DNA of 64,000 nt from Pseudozobellia sp. WGM2 (GTDB lineage: Bacteria; Bacteroidota; Bacteroidia; Flavobacteriales; Flavobacteriaceae), in contig NZ_JADNYK010000004.1 in the NCBI RefSeq assembly GCF_017810075.1, positions 1 through 64,000 of the forward strand. The letters are read 5' to 3'. The notes under the pieces were generated by a model that worked only from the letters and a program-made list of their open reading frames with translations, was not told where the DNA came from and ran no database searches. The position numbers and the translations under genes are program-made. Positions 44,938 through 54,129 of this stretch are shown in pieces; the stretch's first letter is position 1, and each line of letters begins with the position of its first letter.

Positions 44938-45942
44938 ATGAATATGCTGGTCAGTATTTTAATTCCGTTTAAGAATACAGAGAAGTATTTGGAAGAGTGT
45001 CTCCTGTCCATCATCAATCAGAGTTACAAAAATTGGGAAGTTTTGGCCGTTAACGATTATTCAACAGATAGTAGCGCAGAAATAGTAGCACGGTTCGCAA
45101 ACATTGACAAGCGCATTAAGCTATATTCCAATAAAGGTAATGGTATTATTGAAGCCCTTCGAACTGCCTACAGTTTGAGCACGGGTCATTTGATAACAAG
45201 AATGGACTCTGATGACATCATGAAAGAAAATCGGTTGGAGGTTATGGCCAGCTCCCTGAAAAAATACGGAAAGGGACATTTAGCCGTAGGGCAAGTACGC
45301 TATTTTTCCCATAGAGGAATTAGTAATGGTTATGAACGATACGAGCAATGGCTGAATCATTTAACTAAGACAGGTGATAATTATTCTGAAATCTATAAAG
45401 AATGTGTTATACCTTCACCTTGCTGGATGACCTACCGAGAAGATTTAGACGATTGCGGTGCATTTACCCCTGATAGGTACCCAGAGGATTACGACCTTAC
45501 TTTCCGATTTTATGAAAACAATTTCAAGTGTATACCTTGCAATCAAATACTTCATATGTGGCGTGATTATGATACGCGAACATCTCGTACCAGTGAACAT
45601 TACGCCCAAAACTATTTTTTAGATATTAAACTTCATTACTTTTTGAAATTGGACTACGACCCCAAAAAAGTATTGACCGTATGGGGTGCCGGGTCTAAGG
45701 GTAAAGAAATCGCTAAAGGTTTGAAAAAAAGGAACATTGACTTTTACTGGCTGTGCGATAATCCAAAAAAAATCGGTAAAGAAATTTATGGTAAAGAAAT
45801 GCATCATTTCTCATTATTGACTGAGTTTAAAAATCCTCAGAGTGTAATAACCGTTGCCAATGAAGATGCCCAAAAAATGATAAGGGCTTATTTAACAAAG
45901 CTTGAACATAAGACTTTGGTCGATTTTTTCTTTTTTTGCTAG
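44938..45942 (+). CDS. Family 2 glycosyltransferase with C-terminal Rossmann-like domain
   Basis: 334 residues. The GT2 (GT-A fold) domain covers about 1-235: VSILIPFKNTEKYLEECLLSIINQSYKNWEVLAVNDYSTDSS, then the nucleotide-sugar/metal motif RMDSDD (near 88-93) and a PEDYDL acceptor-site segment (near 181). The last about 85 residues have a separate nucleotide-binding look: KVLTVWGAGSKGKEIAKGL (GxGxxG-like) and WLCDNPKKIGKEIYG, as in C-terminal domains of some sugar-modifying proteins. It is cytoplasmic; donor and acceptor are unknown. No other polysaccharide-synthesis gene is nearby. Confidence 0.88.
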   Translation: MNMLVSILIPFKNTEKYLEECLLSIINQSYKNWEVLAVNDYSTDSSAEIVARFANIDKRIKLYSNKGNGIIEALRTAYSLSTGHLITRMDSDDIMKENRLEVMASSLKKYGKGHLAVGQVRYFSHRGISNGYERYEQWLNHLTKTGDNYSEIYKECVIPSPCWMTYREDLDDCGAFTPDRYPEDYDLTFRFYENNFKCIPCNQILHMWRDYDTRTSRTSEHYAQNYFLDIKLHYFLKLDYDPKKVLTVWGAGSKGKEIAKGLKKRNIDFYWLCDNPKKIGKEIYGKEMHHFSLLTEFKNPQSVITVANEDAQKMIRAYLTKLEHKTLVDFFFFC

Positions 45943-46054
45943 TTTGAACATTATGTCATGGGTATTTCAGCTCTTTTAAAGGTGAATATCGGCTTGATCA
46001 ATAGTTTATGGCCTTGCTCCTTTTTTGACTATCTTTACCCACTCAATTCAGGAA

Positions 46055-47974
46055 ATGCAGTTTAAATATCCAGAACTTCTTTGGGCCTTATTTCTTCTCC
46101 TGATTCCCATTTTTATTCATCTTTTTCAATTACGCCGTTTTAAAAAAACGCCTTTTACCAATGTAAAATTCTTGAAAAAGGTAGTTGTGGAGTCTAGGCG
46201 TAGCAATGTTTTAAAGAAATGGCTCTTATTAATTACTCGATTATTGCTTCTAGCAGCTATGGTAATTGCATTCGCACAACCTTTCTTCGCAAAAAAACAA
46301 GCCTTAAAAGAAAAAGAGACCGTAATATATCTTGATGATTCTTTTAGCATGCAGTTAACTAGCGAAGGTGCACCAATTTTACAGAGTGCGGTTCAACAAT
46401 TGATTAAATCAATTCCAAAAAATCAAAAATTCTCGCTCTTCACGAATAAGTCCACTTATAGAAATGTCTCAATTGAGCAACTTCAAAACGATTTACTATC
46501 GCTTGCTTTCACGAATAAGCAATTAGGGTTGAATGAAATATACTTAAAGGCCAATACCCTTTTTTCTTCGGACGACAGCACACAAAAAAACTTAATACTC
46601 GTTTCTGATTTTCAGCAAAGAATGGGGGATAATGAAATAAATATAGTCGATGACGGTAAAGTTAATCTGGTACGCTTAACTTCCGAATCCACTGCTAATG
46701 TCTCTATCGATTCCGTTTACATCAAGAGTATTGCAGACAACCGTCTTGACCTAAGTGCATCGTTATCAACCTCAACTGATTTAAAAAGCATACCAGTATC
46801 ACTCTATAACGATACTACCCTAACAGCTAAAACCTCAGCTAAATTTGATGGGAATAAAAAAGGGGAAGTGAATTTCACCATTTCTAACAATGAATCTTTT
46901 AGAGGCAAAATAGAAGTAATTGATCAAGGCCTTAAATACGACAATCATTTATATTTCAGTATCGGGGAAAAAGAAAAAATAAGGGTACTTGCGATAGGCC
47001 CATCGAACAGTGATTATTTAGAGCGAATATTTTCTCAAGAAGAATTTCAATTTTCGACAACGACCCTGAGACAACTGAACTATAGGGAAATCGAAGAGCA
47101 ACATTTAATAATACTTAATGAGTTGCCCACGATGCCGAGTTCTTTGGCTACAAGTATAAAGGCCTTTGTTCAAACCGGGGGGCACTTCGTCGTAATACCT
47201 TCGGCGGAAATTGAAACGAACACATACCATCTTCTTACCGCTAATTTTGGGGTGACTTATGGTGCGGCTGCATCGACGGAAAAAATGATAACCCATATCT
47301 CATTTGAACATCCGTTATACGAGAATGTATTTGAAAAGAATATTTCGAACTTTCAATATCCCAAGGCAACAAAACACTTCGCTCTACAATCAACGGCGGC
47401 ATCTGCGCTGTCTTTCCAAGACCAATCTCCTTTTCTGGTTTCCGGAGCTAATTTTCACTTCTTTACGGCGCCAATTTCAGGTGATTTTTCGAACTTTCGT
47501 AATTCACCTTTAATCGTTCCCACATTCTATAATATGGCGCTCAATAGCCTTAAGACTCCCCAATTATATAATTTACTCGGTGAGTCTAACACCGTTGATA
47601 TACCCATTCAACTATCAAGTGATGCCATACTTAAGATTGCGAAGAAGGATTATGAAATGATCCCCCAGCAGCAGTCTTTAACAAATAAAGTAAGCTTAAA
47701 CTTTAATGATGAAATAGATGTCGATGGCATTTTTGACATCATTGATCAAGATAATATTATCAATCAAATAAGTTTCAACTTTGACAGAGCTGAAAGTAAC
47801 CTGAACTATTTAAACTATAATGAAATAGAAGCTTCGACCCATTCTGAATCAATAGCAACGCTATTCGAATCTATGGAAAAGGACAATCGCGTAACAGAGC
47901 TTTGGAAATGGTTTATTATTTTAGCGTTGATTTTGCTAATGGTTGAAATACTCCTTCAAAAATATCTTAAATGA
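46055..47974 (+). CDS. BatA/VWA-domain membrane protein
   Basis: 639 residues from ATG 46055 (MQFKYPELLW; a frame opening at 46025 adds no family sequence). The N-terminal double-TM BatA domain is clear: LWALFLLLIPIFIHLFQLRRFKKTPFTNVKFLKKV, then LLLITRLLLLAAMVIAFAQPFF. A VWA-like domain follows, with the MIDAS-type DDSFS near residue 92. A long periplasmic or cytosolic beta-rich part leads to a C-terminal TM (about 615-635). Related proteins belong to the Bat aerotolerance group, but only this one is here. Its stop overlaps the next gene by 4 bases (ATGA). Confidence 0.88.
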   Translation: MQFKYPELLWALFLLLIPIFIHLFQLRRFKKTPFTNVKFLKKVVVESRRSNVLKKWLLLITRLLLLAAMVIAFAQPFFAKKQALKEKETVIYLDDSFSMQLTSEGAPILQSAVQQLIKSIPKNQKFSLFTNKSTYRNVSIEQLQNDLLSLAFTNKQLGLNEIYLKANTLFSSDDSTQKNLILVSDFQQRMGDNEINIVDDGKVNLVRLTSESTANVSIDSVYIKSIADNRLDLSASLSTSTDLKSIPVSLYNDTTLTAKTSAKFDGNKKGEVNFTISNNESFRGKIEVIDQGLKYDNHLYFSIGEKEKIRVLAIGPSNSDYLERIFSQEEFQFSTTTLRQLNYREIEEQHLIILNELPTMPSSLATSIKAFVQTGGHFVVIPSAEIETNTYHLLTANFGVTYGAAASTEKMITHISFEHPLYENVFEKNISNFQYPKATKHFALQSTAASALSFQDQSPFLVSGANFHFFTAPISGDFSNFRNSPLIVPTFYNMALNSLKTPQLYNLLGESNTVDIPIQLSSDAILKIAKKDYEMIPQQQSLTNKVSLNFNDEIDVDGIFDIIDQDNIINQISFNFDRAESNLNYLNYNEIEASTHSESIATLFESMEKDNRVTELWKWFIILALILLMVEILLQKYLK

Positions 47975-49224
47975 ACATCCTTTTAAAATCGGCCAAAATA
48001 ATTGATAACACCCAAAAGGACCTTCATTTAAAGATTAGGGACATTCTGATAAAAAACGGGACTATAGACAAAATAGCTTCGAAAATAGAACCAGAATCAA
48101 AGACCAAAATTGTTGAATATGACAACCTTCACGTCTCCATCGGTTGGTTCGACAGCAGCGTTAGTTTTGGCGAACCCGGTTTTGAAGAACGTGAAACTAT
48201 TGCCAATGGTCTTTATACGGCCGCCAAGAGTGGTTTTACCGATGTAGTACTCAACCCGAACGGTCACCCGGTGCCCGACAGTAGTTCTGATATCGTATTT
48301 CTTAAGAATGCCGCTAAAGACCAGCCCACAAATTTATATCCCTTGGGTACCCTTACCATGAAAGGTGAAGGTGAAGATTTAGCAGAATTGTATGACATGA
48401 AAAATGCCGGTGCAGTTGGCTTCTATGATTATAAAAATCCTCTTAAAAATTCTAATTTGCTGAAGATTGGCTTACAATACACGCAAAATTTTGATGGGCT
48501 TTTACTTTCGTATCCGTTGGATGCTAAAATAGCAGGAAAGGGTATTGTTAACGAAGGTGAAATATCGACTAAATTAGGATTAAAAGGAATACCCGCCCTA
48601 GCGGAAGAGCTTCAACTAGCAAGAGATTTATTTATTTTGGAATATACCGGGGGTAAGTTGCATATACCAACAATCTCGACGGCCAATTCTGTGAAGATAA
48701 TTGCAGATGCCAAGAAAAAAGGCCTAGATGTTACCTGCAGCGTGGCTGTTCATAATTTATTTTATACCGACGATGTTCTTGAAGATTTCGATTCTTCCTA
48801 TAAAGTAATGCCTCCATTGAGAACAACAAAAGACGCAAAAGCTCTAATTAAAGGCTTAAAGAAGGGGACTATAGATTTTGTGACCAGCGACCACACACCA
48901 TTGAATATTGAAGAAAAGCGGGTCGAATTCGATAATGCCTCTTATGGTAGTATCGGTCTTGAAAGTGCATTTGGCGCTTTGAACAAGATTTTAGGTACGG
49001 AAATGGCAATCGGACTTCTAGCCAAAGGTCGCGAAAGATTTGGCATCGAAACTCCGCAAATAAAAGAAGGTGAGTTGGCATGCTTGGCTTTATGCAATCC
49101 GAAGGAGGATTATATTTTCTCAGATAACGATATCAATTCAACCTCTAAAAACAGCATGTTTCTCGATAGCACGTTAAAAGGCCGAGTGTACGGCTCAATA
49201 AATAAAGGAGTATTTACCAACTGA
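47971..49224 (+). CDS. Dihydroorotase-like protein lacking metal ligands
   Basis: 417 residues with the overall sequence of class I dihydroorotases: an N-terminal amidohydrolase strand set, GEPGFEERETI where active enzymes have HxHLREPG, EGEISTKLGLKGIPALAEELQLARDL and TSDHTPLN. The metal-binding histidines are replaced. HxH becomes S63-V-S65, the third (HCED region) reads SYPLD, and HLAHVST becomes HIPTIST. Only the late Asp of SDHTP is kept. It is therefore probably not a functional PyrC but a PyrC'-like structural or regulatory homologue. Its start overlaps the BatA-like gene, and two small membrane protein genes follow. Confidence 0.85.
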   Translation: MNILLKSAKIIDNTQKDLHLKIRDILIKNGTIDKIASKIEPESKTKIVEYDNLHVSIGWFDSSVSFGEPGFEERETIANGLYTAAKSGFTDVVLNPNGHPVPDSSSDIVFLKNAAKDQPTNLYPLGTLTMKGEGEDLAELYDMKNAGAVGFYDYKNPLKNSNLLKIGLQYTQNFDGLLLSYPLDAKIAGKGIVNEGEISTKLGLKGIPALAEELQLARDLFILEYTGGKLHIPTISTANSVKIIADAKKKGLDVTCSVAVHNLFYTDDVLEDFDSSYKVMPPLRTTKDAKALIKGLKKGTIDFVTSDHTPLNIEEKRVEFDNASYGSIGLESAFGALNKILGTEMAIGLLAKGRERFGIETPQIKEGELACLALCNPKEDYIFSDNDINSTSKNSMFLDSTLKGRVYGSINKGVFTN

Positions 49225-49234
49225 AATTAATACC

Positions 49235-49549
49235 ATGAACCAGACAACGATAGACGAAGGAAAAACTATAGCTATCATCAGTTACTTAACATTTATAGGG
49301 CTAATAGTTGCCTATCTTATGAACAATAGTAAAAACAATGAATTTGCGAAATTTCATATCGGGCAATCGGTACGAATAGTAATTGCAGGGGTTGCCAATT
49401 CGGTTCTCTCTTGGTTTCTGCCAGGTTCACTTTCCATTATAACCACGGTTATAGGTATGCTGTTATTGGTTTTAATAATTCTGGGCATTGTTAACGCGGT
49501 TAACGATAAGATGCAACCCTTACCGGTTATTGGCACTGTCGGTGAATAA
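49235..49549 (+). CDS. Small membrane protein (DUF4870-like), copy 1
   Basis: 104 residues with three hydrophobic segments (about 12-30, 43-63, 66-88). The opening DEGKTIAIISYLTFIGLIVAYLMN..KNNEFAKFHIGQSVR matches DUF4870-like proteins. It starts 10 bp after the dihydroorotase-like stop and is a paralogue of the next gene (shared EGKT.AIIxYxT..G and FH..Q). The function is unknown. Confidence 0.72.
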   Translation: MNQTTIDEGKTIAIISYLTFIGLIVAYLMNNSKNNEFAKFHIGQSVRIVIAGVANSVLSWFLPGSLSIITTVIGMLLLVLIILGIVNAVNDKMQPLPVIGTVGE

Positions 49550-49604
49550 GCAAGTTGAGTTTACTGATTGATTGTTTATATTATCTTAAGACCTTTATAA
49601 TCCT

Positions 49605-49928
49605 ATGAATACTATTAAGGAAGGTAAGACTGCCGCTATCATTGCATATTTTACGATTGTAGGGGCTTTGATAGCCATGAGTATGAACGCCGAACCGAAA
49701 AACGAATATACCCGTTTTCATACTCGGCAAGCTTTTGGCCTGCATCTTCTTTTTATCGCCTTCGGAATACTTTCGAGTAACTGGGGCAACATGTATTCAT
49801 TTTTTGGTTTAATGCTGTGCTACACCCTCTTGTGGTTTTATGGTTTTATGGGCGCCTTGACAGAAAAATATCAATCTATTCCTGTTCTTGGGCCCTATTT
49901 TCAAAAATGGTTTACATTTATCAATTGA
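49605..49928 (+). CDS. Small membrane protein (DUF4870-like), copy 2
   Basis: 107 residues, three hydrophobic segments, with IKEGKTAAIIAYFTIVGALIAMSMN..KNEYTRFHTRQAFG aligning to copy 1 and the same IPVLG near the C-terminus (PLPVIG in copy 1). Tandem duplication with later divergence is likely. The function is unknown. Confidence 0.7.
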   Translation: MNTIKEGKTAAIIAYFTIVGALIAMSMNAEPKNEYTRFHTRQAFGLHLLFIAFGILSSNWGNMYSFFGLMLCYTLLWFYGFMGALTEKYQSIPVLGPYFQKWFTFIN

Positions 49929-50023
49929 AAATAGTAAAGTACATCACCCATTATAAAGAGTATTGGCGAATTCAATCTACTAATATCTCAAATTCAGAAT
50001 AGCAAACCCAAATCCAAATCAAT

Positions 50024-50683
50024 ATGACTACCGCCCCGTTATCATTAGAACATTTAATTCGACCATCTTCGGTTCAAGAAGGTAAACCCGCTGTATTATT
50101 TATGTTTCATGGTTACGGCAGCAATGAAGAAGATTTATTTTCCTTTGCCCCTGAACTACCTCAAGAACTCTGTATTGTTTCCGTTCGTGCCCCCTACCCT
50201 ATGGAACCATTTGGCCATGCGTGGTATGCTATTAATTTTGATGCGGACCAAGGCAAATGGAGCGATGATGAGCAGGCTAAAGATTCAAGGGAGAAAATCG
50301 TTTCTTTTATTGATGAGGCTTGTTCCACTTATGGTCTCGATAATGAAAGAGTAACTCTTTTGGGCTTTAGTCAGGGTACCATATTGAGCTACTCTGTTGC
50401 CTTATCCTATCCTGAAAAAATCAAAAATGTAATTGCCCTAAGCGGTTATATTAACGAATCGATTCTAAAAGAAAATTTTAAGGATAAGGATCATAGTTCA
50501 TTAAAAATATATGCTTCTCACGGTCAGGTAGATCAAGTTATACCCCCTGAATGGGCACAACGCGCTCCAGAATTTTTAAAAAATTTGGACATTGAACATG
50601 TGTACGAAGAGTTTCCCGTAGGTCACGGTGTTTCACCACAAAATTTTTACGCATTCAACAAATGGTTAATCGATAAATTTTGA
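50024..50683 (+). CDS. Phospholipase/carboxylesterase-family alpha/beta hydrolase
   Basis: 219 residues. The oxyanion strand reads LFMFHGYGSNEEDLFSFAPELP (about 25-46), the nucleophile elbow GFSQG (Ser near 115) and a C-terminal VGHGVSPQ (catalytic His near 203) with ASHGQVDQVIP supplying Asp. These features define the YpfH/carboxylesterase 1-type family of small cytoplasmic esterases. The substrate is unknown. Confidence 0.9.
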   Translation: MTTAPLSLEHLIRPSSVQEGKPAVLFMFHGYGSNEEDLFSFAPELPQELCIVSVRAPYPMEPFGHAWYAINFDADQGKWSDDEQAKDSREKIVSFIDEACSTYGLDNERVTLLGFSQGTILSYSVALSYPEKIKNVIALSGYINESILKENFKDKDHSSLKIYASHGQVDQVIPPEWAQRAPEFLKNLDIEHVYEEFPVGHGVSPQNFYAFNKWLIDKF

Positions 50684-50713
50684 TTATTTGTATTCTATAA
50701 ACAGAAACAGCTC

Positions 50714-51208
50714 TTAATTGCTTCGCGTGTATAGCAGGTGGTCAAGGGTAGTGAAATCAACTCCTAAATCATCCTTTAATTCATACTTGATCAATAATTC
50801 GCCCCAATACTTACCATCTGAAAAGTCGGTCAGTATCCATTTATGGTTAAGCACTTTAATTTTATTGATTTTAAAGTCACTTTCCATACCCTCATACGGT
50901 ATTAATGGATTATCGCCTTGACTTTCGTTAGTTTCCAATAGTTTATCGGCAATATATCGAGATGGGTCTTCTAGGTTTAAATGATCATAATACGCTAGGG
51001 CATCATCATTATTTTCTAATGAAAAGTATTGCATTTCAAGAACTTTCAACTGTGAGGTCCGCACAGAATCTTTTAATTCTTCGATTTCCGTTTGAAGATT
51101 TGAAATGTTCTTTTCTTTCGCCTCGGCCAAGTTACCGCTACTAACGAAGAGATAGAGACATATTAATGACATAAAAATAAATAAGTAAAGGAATATTTTA
51201 CTTTTCAT
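50714..51208 (-). CDS. Membrane-anchored hypothetical protein
   Basis: 164 residues from ATG 51208 (MKSKIFLYLFIFMSLICLYLFVSS). An upstream ATG at 51229 is possible but would put seven residues before the hydrophobic segment. One N-terminal TM, a coiled coil (about 30-60: EKNISNLQTEIEELKDSV), then a globular domain with WGELLIKYELKDD. I do not recognise the family. It follows the MBL gene by 22 bp on the same strand and is probably cotranscribed. Confidence 0.7.
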   Translation of the reverse strand: MKSKIFLYLFIFMSLICLYLFVSSGNLAEAKEKNISNLQTEIEELKDSVRTSQLKVLEMQYFSLENNDDALAYYDHLNLEDPSRYIADKLLETNESQGDNPLIPYEGMESDFKINKIKVLNHKWILTDFSDGKYWGELLIKYELKDDLGVDFTTLDHLLYTRSN

Positions 51209-51230
51209 AAAGCTTGTAGGTTTTAACAAC

Positions 51231-52007
51231 TTATACTTCTATAACGAGATTATCGTACGCTAAATGTACACCGGCAGGTAATTTTTTTTCAACTTCCTCA
51301 TGAAACCCCAAAAGATGACTGATATGGGTCAAATAAGCCTTTTCTGGTCGTATATCTTCAATAAATTTAAGGGCTTCTTCAAGATTAAAATGTGAATGAT
51401 GAGCTTCTTCCCGTAGCGCGTTTACCACTAATACCTTTGTTCCGTAGATTTTCTCCTTTTCTTCATCATCGATGGTCTTTACATCGGTCAGATAGGTAAA
51501 GTCGAAAAAACGGAAGCCGAAAACCTGAACCCGATTGTGATTGGCCTCGATCGGTATTACATTCATATCACCAATAAAAAAAGACTTACCCTTTTCTATA
51601 ACATTAACGGCAACTGCTGGCGCACCAGGGTATCTATTGGCATCTGTAAATATATAATCAAAACGTCTTCGAAGAGAATCGGAGACACGCTGCTGGGCAT
51701 ATATGGGTATATCGCCTTGTCGAAAAAAAAAGGGCCGAATATCATCTAGACCCGCTGTATGATCCGAATGCTCATGAGTAAATAGAATACCATCTAACTT
51801 TGAGACATCATGAGTGAGCATCTGCTGTCTAAAATCCGGTCCGCAATCGACAACATAATTATAATCGTTCCATGAAACCAGTATAGAGACTCGTAGCCTT
51901 TTATCTTTTGTATCAGTACTTAAACAAACGGGGTGTTTGCTACCTATTATAGGGATTCCTTGAGAAGTGCCCGTACCCAAAAAAGTGATTTTTAATGGCT
52001 CTTTCAT
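51231..52007 (-). CDS. PhnP/ElaC-like MBL-fold metallo-hydrolase
   Basis: 258 residues. FLGTGTSQGIPIIG (about 9-22) and the metal motif FTHEHSDHTAGLDD (His-x-His-x-Asp-His, about 76-89) are present. DIRPFFFRQGDIPIYA, HSHFN (late His) and YLTHISHLLGFH complete the binuclear site, as in PhnP-type phosphodiesterases. It is cytoplasmic. The physiological substrate is not readable; family members cleave cyclic phosphodiesters or RNA ends. Confidence 0.9.
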   Translation of the reverse strand: MKEPLKITFLGTGTSQGIPIIGSKHPVCLSTDTKDKRLRVSILVSWNDYNYVVDCGPDFRQQMLTHDVSKLDGILFTHEHSDHTAGLDDIRPFFFRQGDIPIYAQQRVSDSLRRRFDYIFTDANRYPGAPAVAVNVIEKGKSFFIGDMNVIPIEANHNRVQVFGFRFFDFTYLTDVKTIDDEEKEKIYGTKVLVVNALREEAHHSHFNLEEALKFIEDIRPEKAYLTHISHLLGFHEEVEKKLPAGVHLAYDNLVIEV

Positions 52008-52056
52008 CTGCTCTCAAATTTATAACTAAATAATTTAATAGATTACCCGATCTTAT

Positions 52057-52064
52057 TAACTTTG
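52057..52064 (+). promoter_or_regulatory. -7 promoter element
   Basis: TAACTTTG fits TAnnTTTG, 20 bp before the start of the next gene. No convincing -33 TTG at standard spacing. Confidence 0.4.
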
Positions 52065-52084
52065 TTTACATCTAAATTGTTAAA

Positions 52085-53545
52085 ATGGCTTCAGTTCTAA
52101 GAAGAGATTCCACCTTCGAAAACATTCCCTCAATAAAGGCTAAAACCCTTAGAATCAACCTAAACCCCGATATCTATGGTACCTTCGCCGAGATAGGTGC
52201 TGGTCAGGAAACTGCTAGACATTTTTTTAGGTCGGGGGGAGCTTCAGGTACCATTGCTAAAGCAATGAGTGCCTATGACAAAGATTTTAGTGACGCCGTC
52301 TACGGTATCGAGACCGATGGTCGCTATGTAACCCAATCTCGTTTAAAGAAAATGCTTTCGCATGAGATGCGATTGATGGAAGAACGAATCAGTAGAGATA
52401 GGCACCCTGATCGTTTGTTCTTTTCTTATGCCAATACGGTCGCAACCATAGACTTCTCAAAACGGTATAAGGGCCACGGTTGGGTCGGTATTCGTTTTCA
52501 ATTAGACCCTAAGCAGAAAGAATTCGATGAAATTGTCTTACATATACGATTTAAACAGAACGAAGCACGCTTGCAGCAAGAAACCTTGGGTATATTGGGC
52601 GTTAATTTAATTTATGGTGCATTTTACAAATACCATAAGCCAAGAAAAATGCTCAAATATTTATACGACCATATTGATAAAGATACGGTCGAGATAGATA
52701 TGATCAATTTTTCAGGACCTAACTTCAAGGATGTAGACAACCGCTTGATGAGTCTTCAACTGATTCGTAACGACATGACCGATGCGGTTATGTTCGGGCC
52801 AGACGGAAATAACTTGTTACCCGCAGCCGTACTCTACAAGAAAAATATTCTGGCCCTTAGAGGTAGTTTTCGCCCTGTGACCAAGGTGAATATGGATATG
52901 TTTCATAAATCACACGATATTTTCGTCAGAGATCAGGCAGTAGACCAAGATAATACTATCGTGATTTTCGAAATCACCCTTTCTAACTTAAAGGCATCGG
53001 GTGAAATAGACGAACAAGATTTTATGGATCGTGCAGAACTGCTATGCGCTTTAGGCCATACGGTTATGATTTCTAAATTTCAAGAGTATTATAAGTTAGT
53101 TGAATATTTGAATAATTACACCAAGGCCAAGATTGGCTTGACCATGGGCGTAAACAATTTGGTCGATATTTTCGACGAGAAATATTACCGACACCTTAGT
53201 GGGGGTATTTTAGAAGCCTTCGGAAAATTATTTTTTAAAGAACTTCAGGTGTACTTATACCCAATGAAAAATGCAGAAACCGGTCAAATTATGACCAGCA
53301 ACAATGCTAAGGTTCACCCGAGAATGAAAGAACTTTATAAGTTCTTTAAGTATAATGGCAAGGTGATGGATATTATTGATTACGACCCCGAAATTATGCA
53401 CATTTTTTCAAGGGATGTTCTCAAGAAAATCATTAATGACGAAGAGGGATGGGAAGATATGTTACCGGAAGGTATACCGGACACCATTAAAGAAAAAAAT
53501 CTTTTTACCCGTAAGCTTCTAAAAGACGAAGACGATAAGGTTTAA
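52085..53545 (+). CDS. Conserved cytoplasmic protein of unknown function
   Basis: 486 residues, no signal peptide or membrane segment. The sequence (TLRINLNPDIYGTFAEIGAGQETARHFFR, GILGVNLIYGAFYKYHKPRKML, GVNNLVDIFDEKYYRHLSGGILEAFGKLF) is of a conserved protein I have seen across Bacteroidota, but I know no established activity. SGGASGTIAKAMSAYDKDFSDAVYG might form a ligand loop. A -7 box and a strong terminator frame it as a single-gene unit. Confidence 0.8.
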   Translation: MASVLRRDSTFENIPSIKAKTLRINLNPDIYGTFAEIGAGQETARHFFRSGGASGTIAKAMSAYDKDFSDAVYGIETDGRYVTQSRLKKMLSHEMRLMEERISRDRHPDRLFFSYANTVATIDFSKRYKGHGWVGIRFQLDPKQKEFDEIVLHIRFKQNEARLQQETLGILGVNLIYGAFYKYHKPRKMLKYLYDHIDKDTVEIDMINFSGPNFKDVDNRLMSLQLIRNDMTDAVMFGPDGNNLLPAAVLYKKNILALRGSFRPVTKVNMDMFHKSHDIFVRDQAVDQDNTIVIFEITLSNLKASGEIDEQDFMDRAELLCALGHTVMISKFQEYYKLVEYLNNYTKAKIGLTMGVNNLVDIFDEKYYRHLSGGILEAFGKLFFKELQVYLYPMKNAETGQIMTSNNAKVHPRMKELYKFFKYNGKVMDIIDYDPEIMHIFSRDVLKKIINDEEGWEDMLPEGIPDTIKEKNLFTRKLLKDEDDKV

Positions 53546-53561
53546 AAAATTACCTCAAAAA

Positions 53562-53593
53562 AAATCCCGAGAATATTCGGGATTTTTTTTTTG
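53562..53593 (+). terminator. Rho-independent terminator
   Basis: AAATCCCGA (53562-53570) pairs with TTCGGGATTT, followed by about ten T. Confidence 0.92.
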
Positions 53594-53618
53594 AACCTAC
53601 TCCGGGTAAAACTGATTT

Positions 53619-54065
53619 CTAACCTAAGATTTGTGCAGCGTGATCTTTGGTTTTAACCTTTTCTATCACCTTTTCGACAAAACCCTCTTCATTGAGTACA
53701 AACGTTGTTCTAATAATGCCTTCAAACTCTTTTCCCATGAATTTTTTTGGTCCCCACACTCCAAATGTATTGATAACAGTGTGGTCTTCATCGGCCAATA
53801 AAGGAAAAGGCAACTCATACTTTGCCTTGAAATTAGATTGCTTCTTAACCGTATCTGCACTAACCCCAAGTAGCTCATAACCAGCCGATTTCAATTCGTT
53901 ATAATTATCCCTCAGATTACAGGCCTCAGCCGTGCACCCTGGAGTATTTGCTCTTGGGTAAAAAAAGACAATTAATTTTTTGCCTTGATAATCCGATAAT
54001 TTTATGATGGTTTCGTCTTGATCCTTTGACAAGAACTCCGGAACCTGGTCGCCCACTTTCAACAT
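53619..54065 (-). CDS. bcp: Thioredoxin-dependent thiol peroxidase (Bcp/PrxQ)
   Basis: 148 residues. The peroxiredoxin fold has FFYPRANTPGCTAEACNLRD (about 34-53): peroxidatic Cys44 and resolving Cys49 five residues apart, as in atypical two-Cys Bcp/PrxQ. LLADEDHTVINTFGVWGPKKFMGKEFEGIIRTTFVL is also typical. It reduces peroxides in the cytoplasm with thioredoxin. Its start is 64 bp from the divergent nth start. Confidence 0.95.
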   Translation of the reverse strand: MLKVGDQVPEFLSKDQDETIIKLSDYQGKKLIVFFYPRANTPGCTAEACNLRDNYNELKSAGYELLGVSADTVKKQSNFKAKYELPFPLLADEDHTVINTFGVWGPKKFMGKEFEGIIRTTFVLNEEGFVEKVIEKVKTKDHAAQILG

Positions 54066-54129
54066 ATGAGTAGATATTTTAAGTTAAATTCGTATTTCTA
54101 TTCTAATTATCAAACGAAACTAAGTAAAA

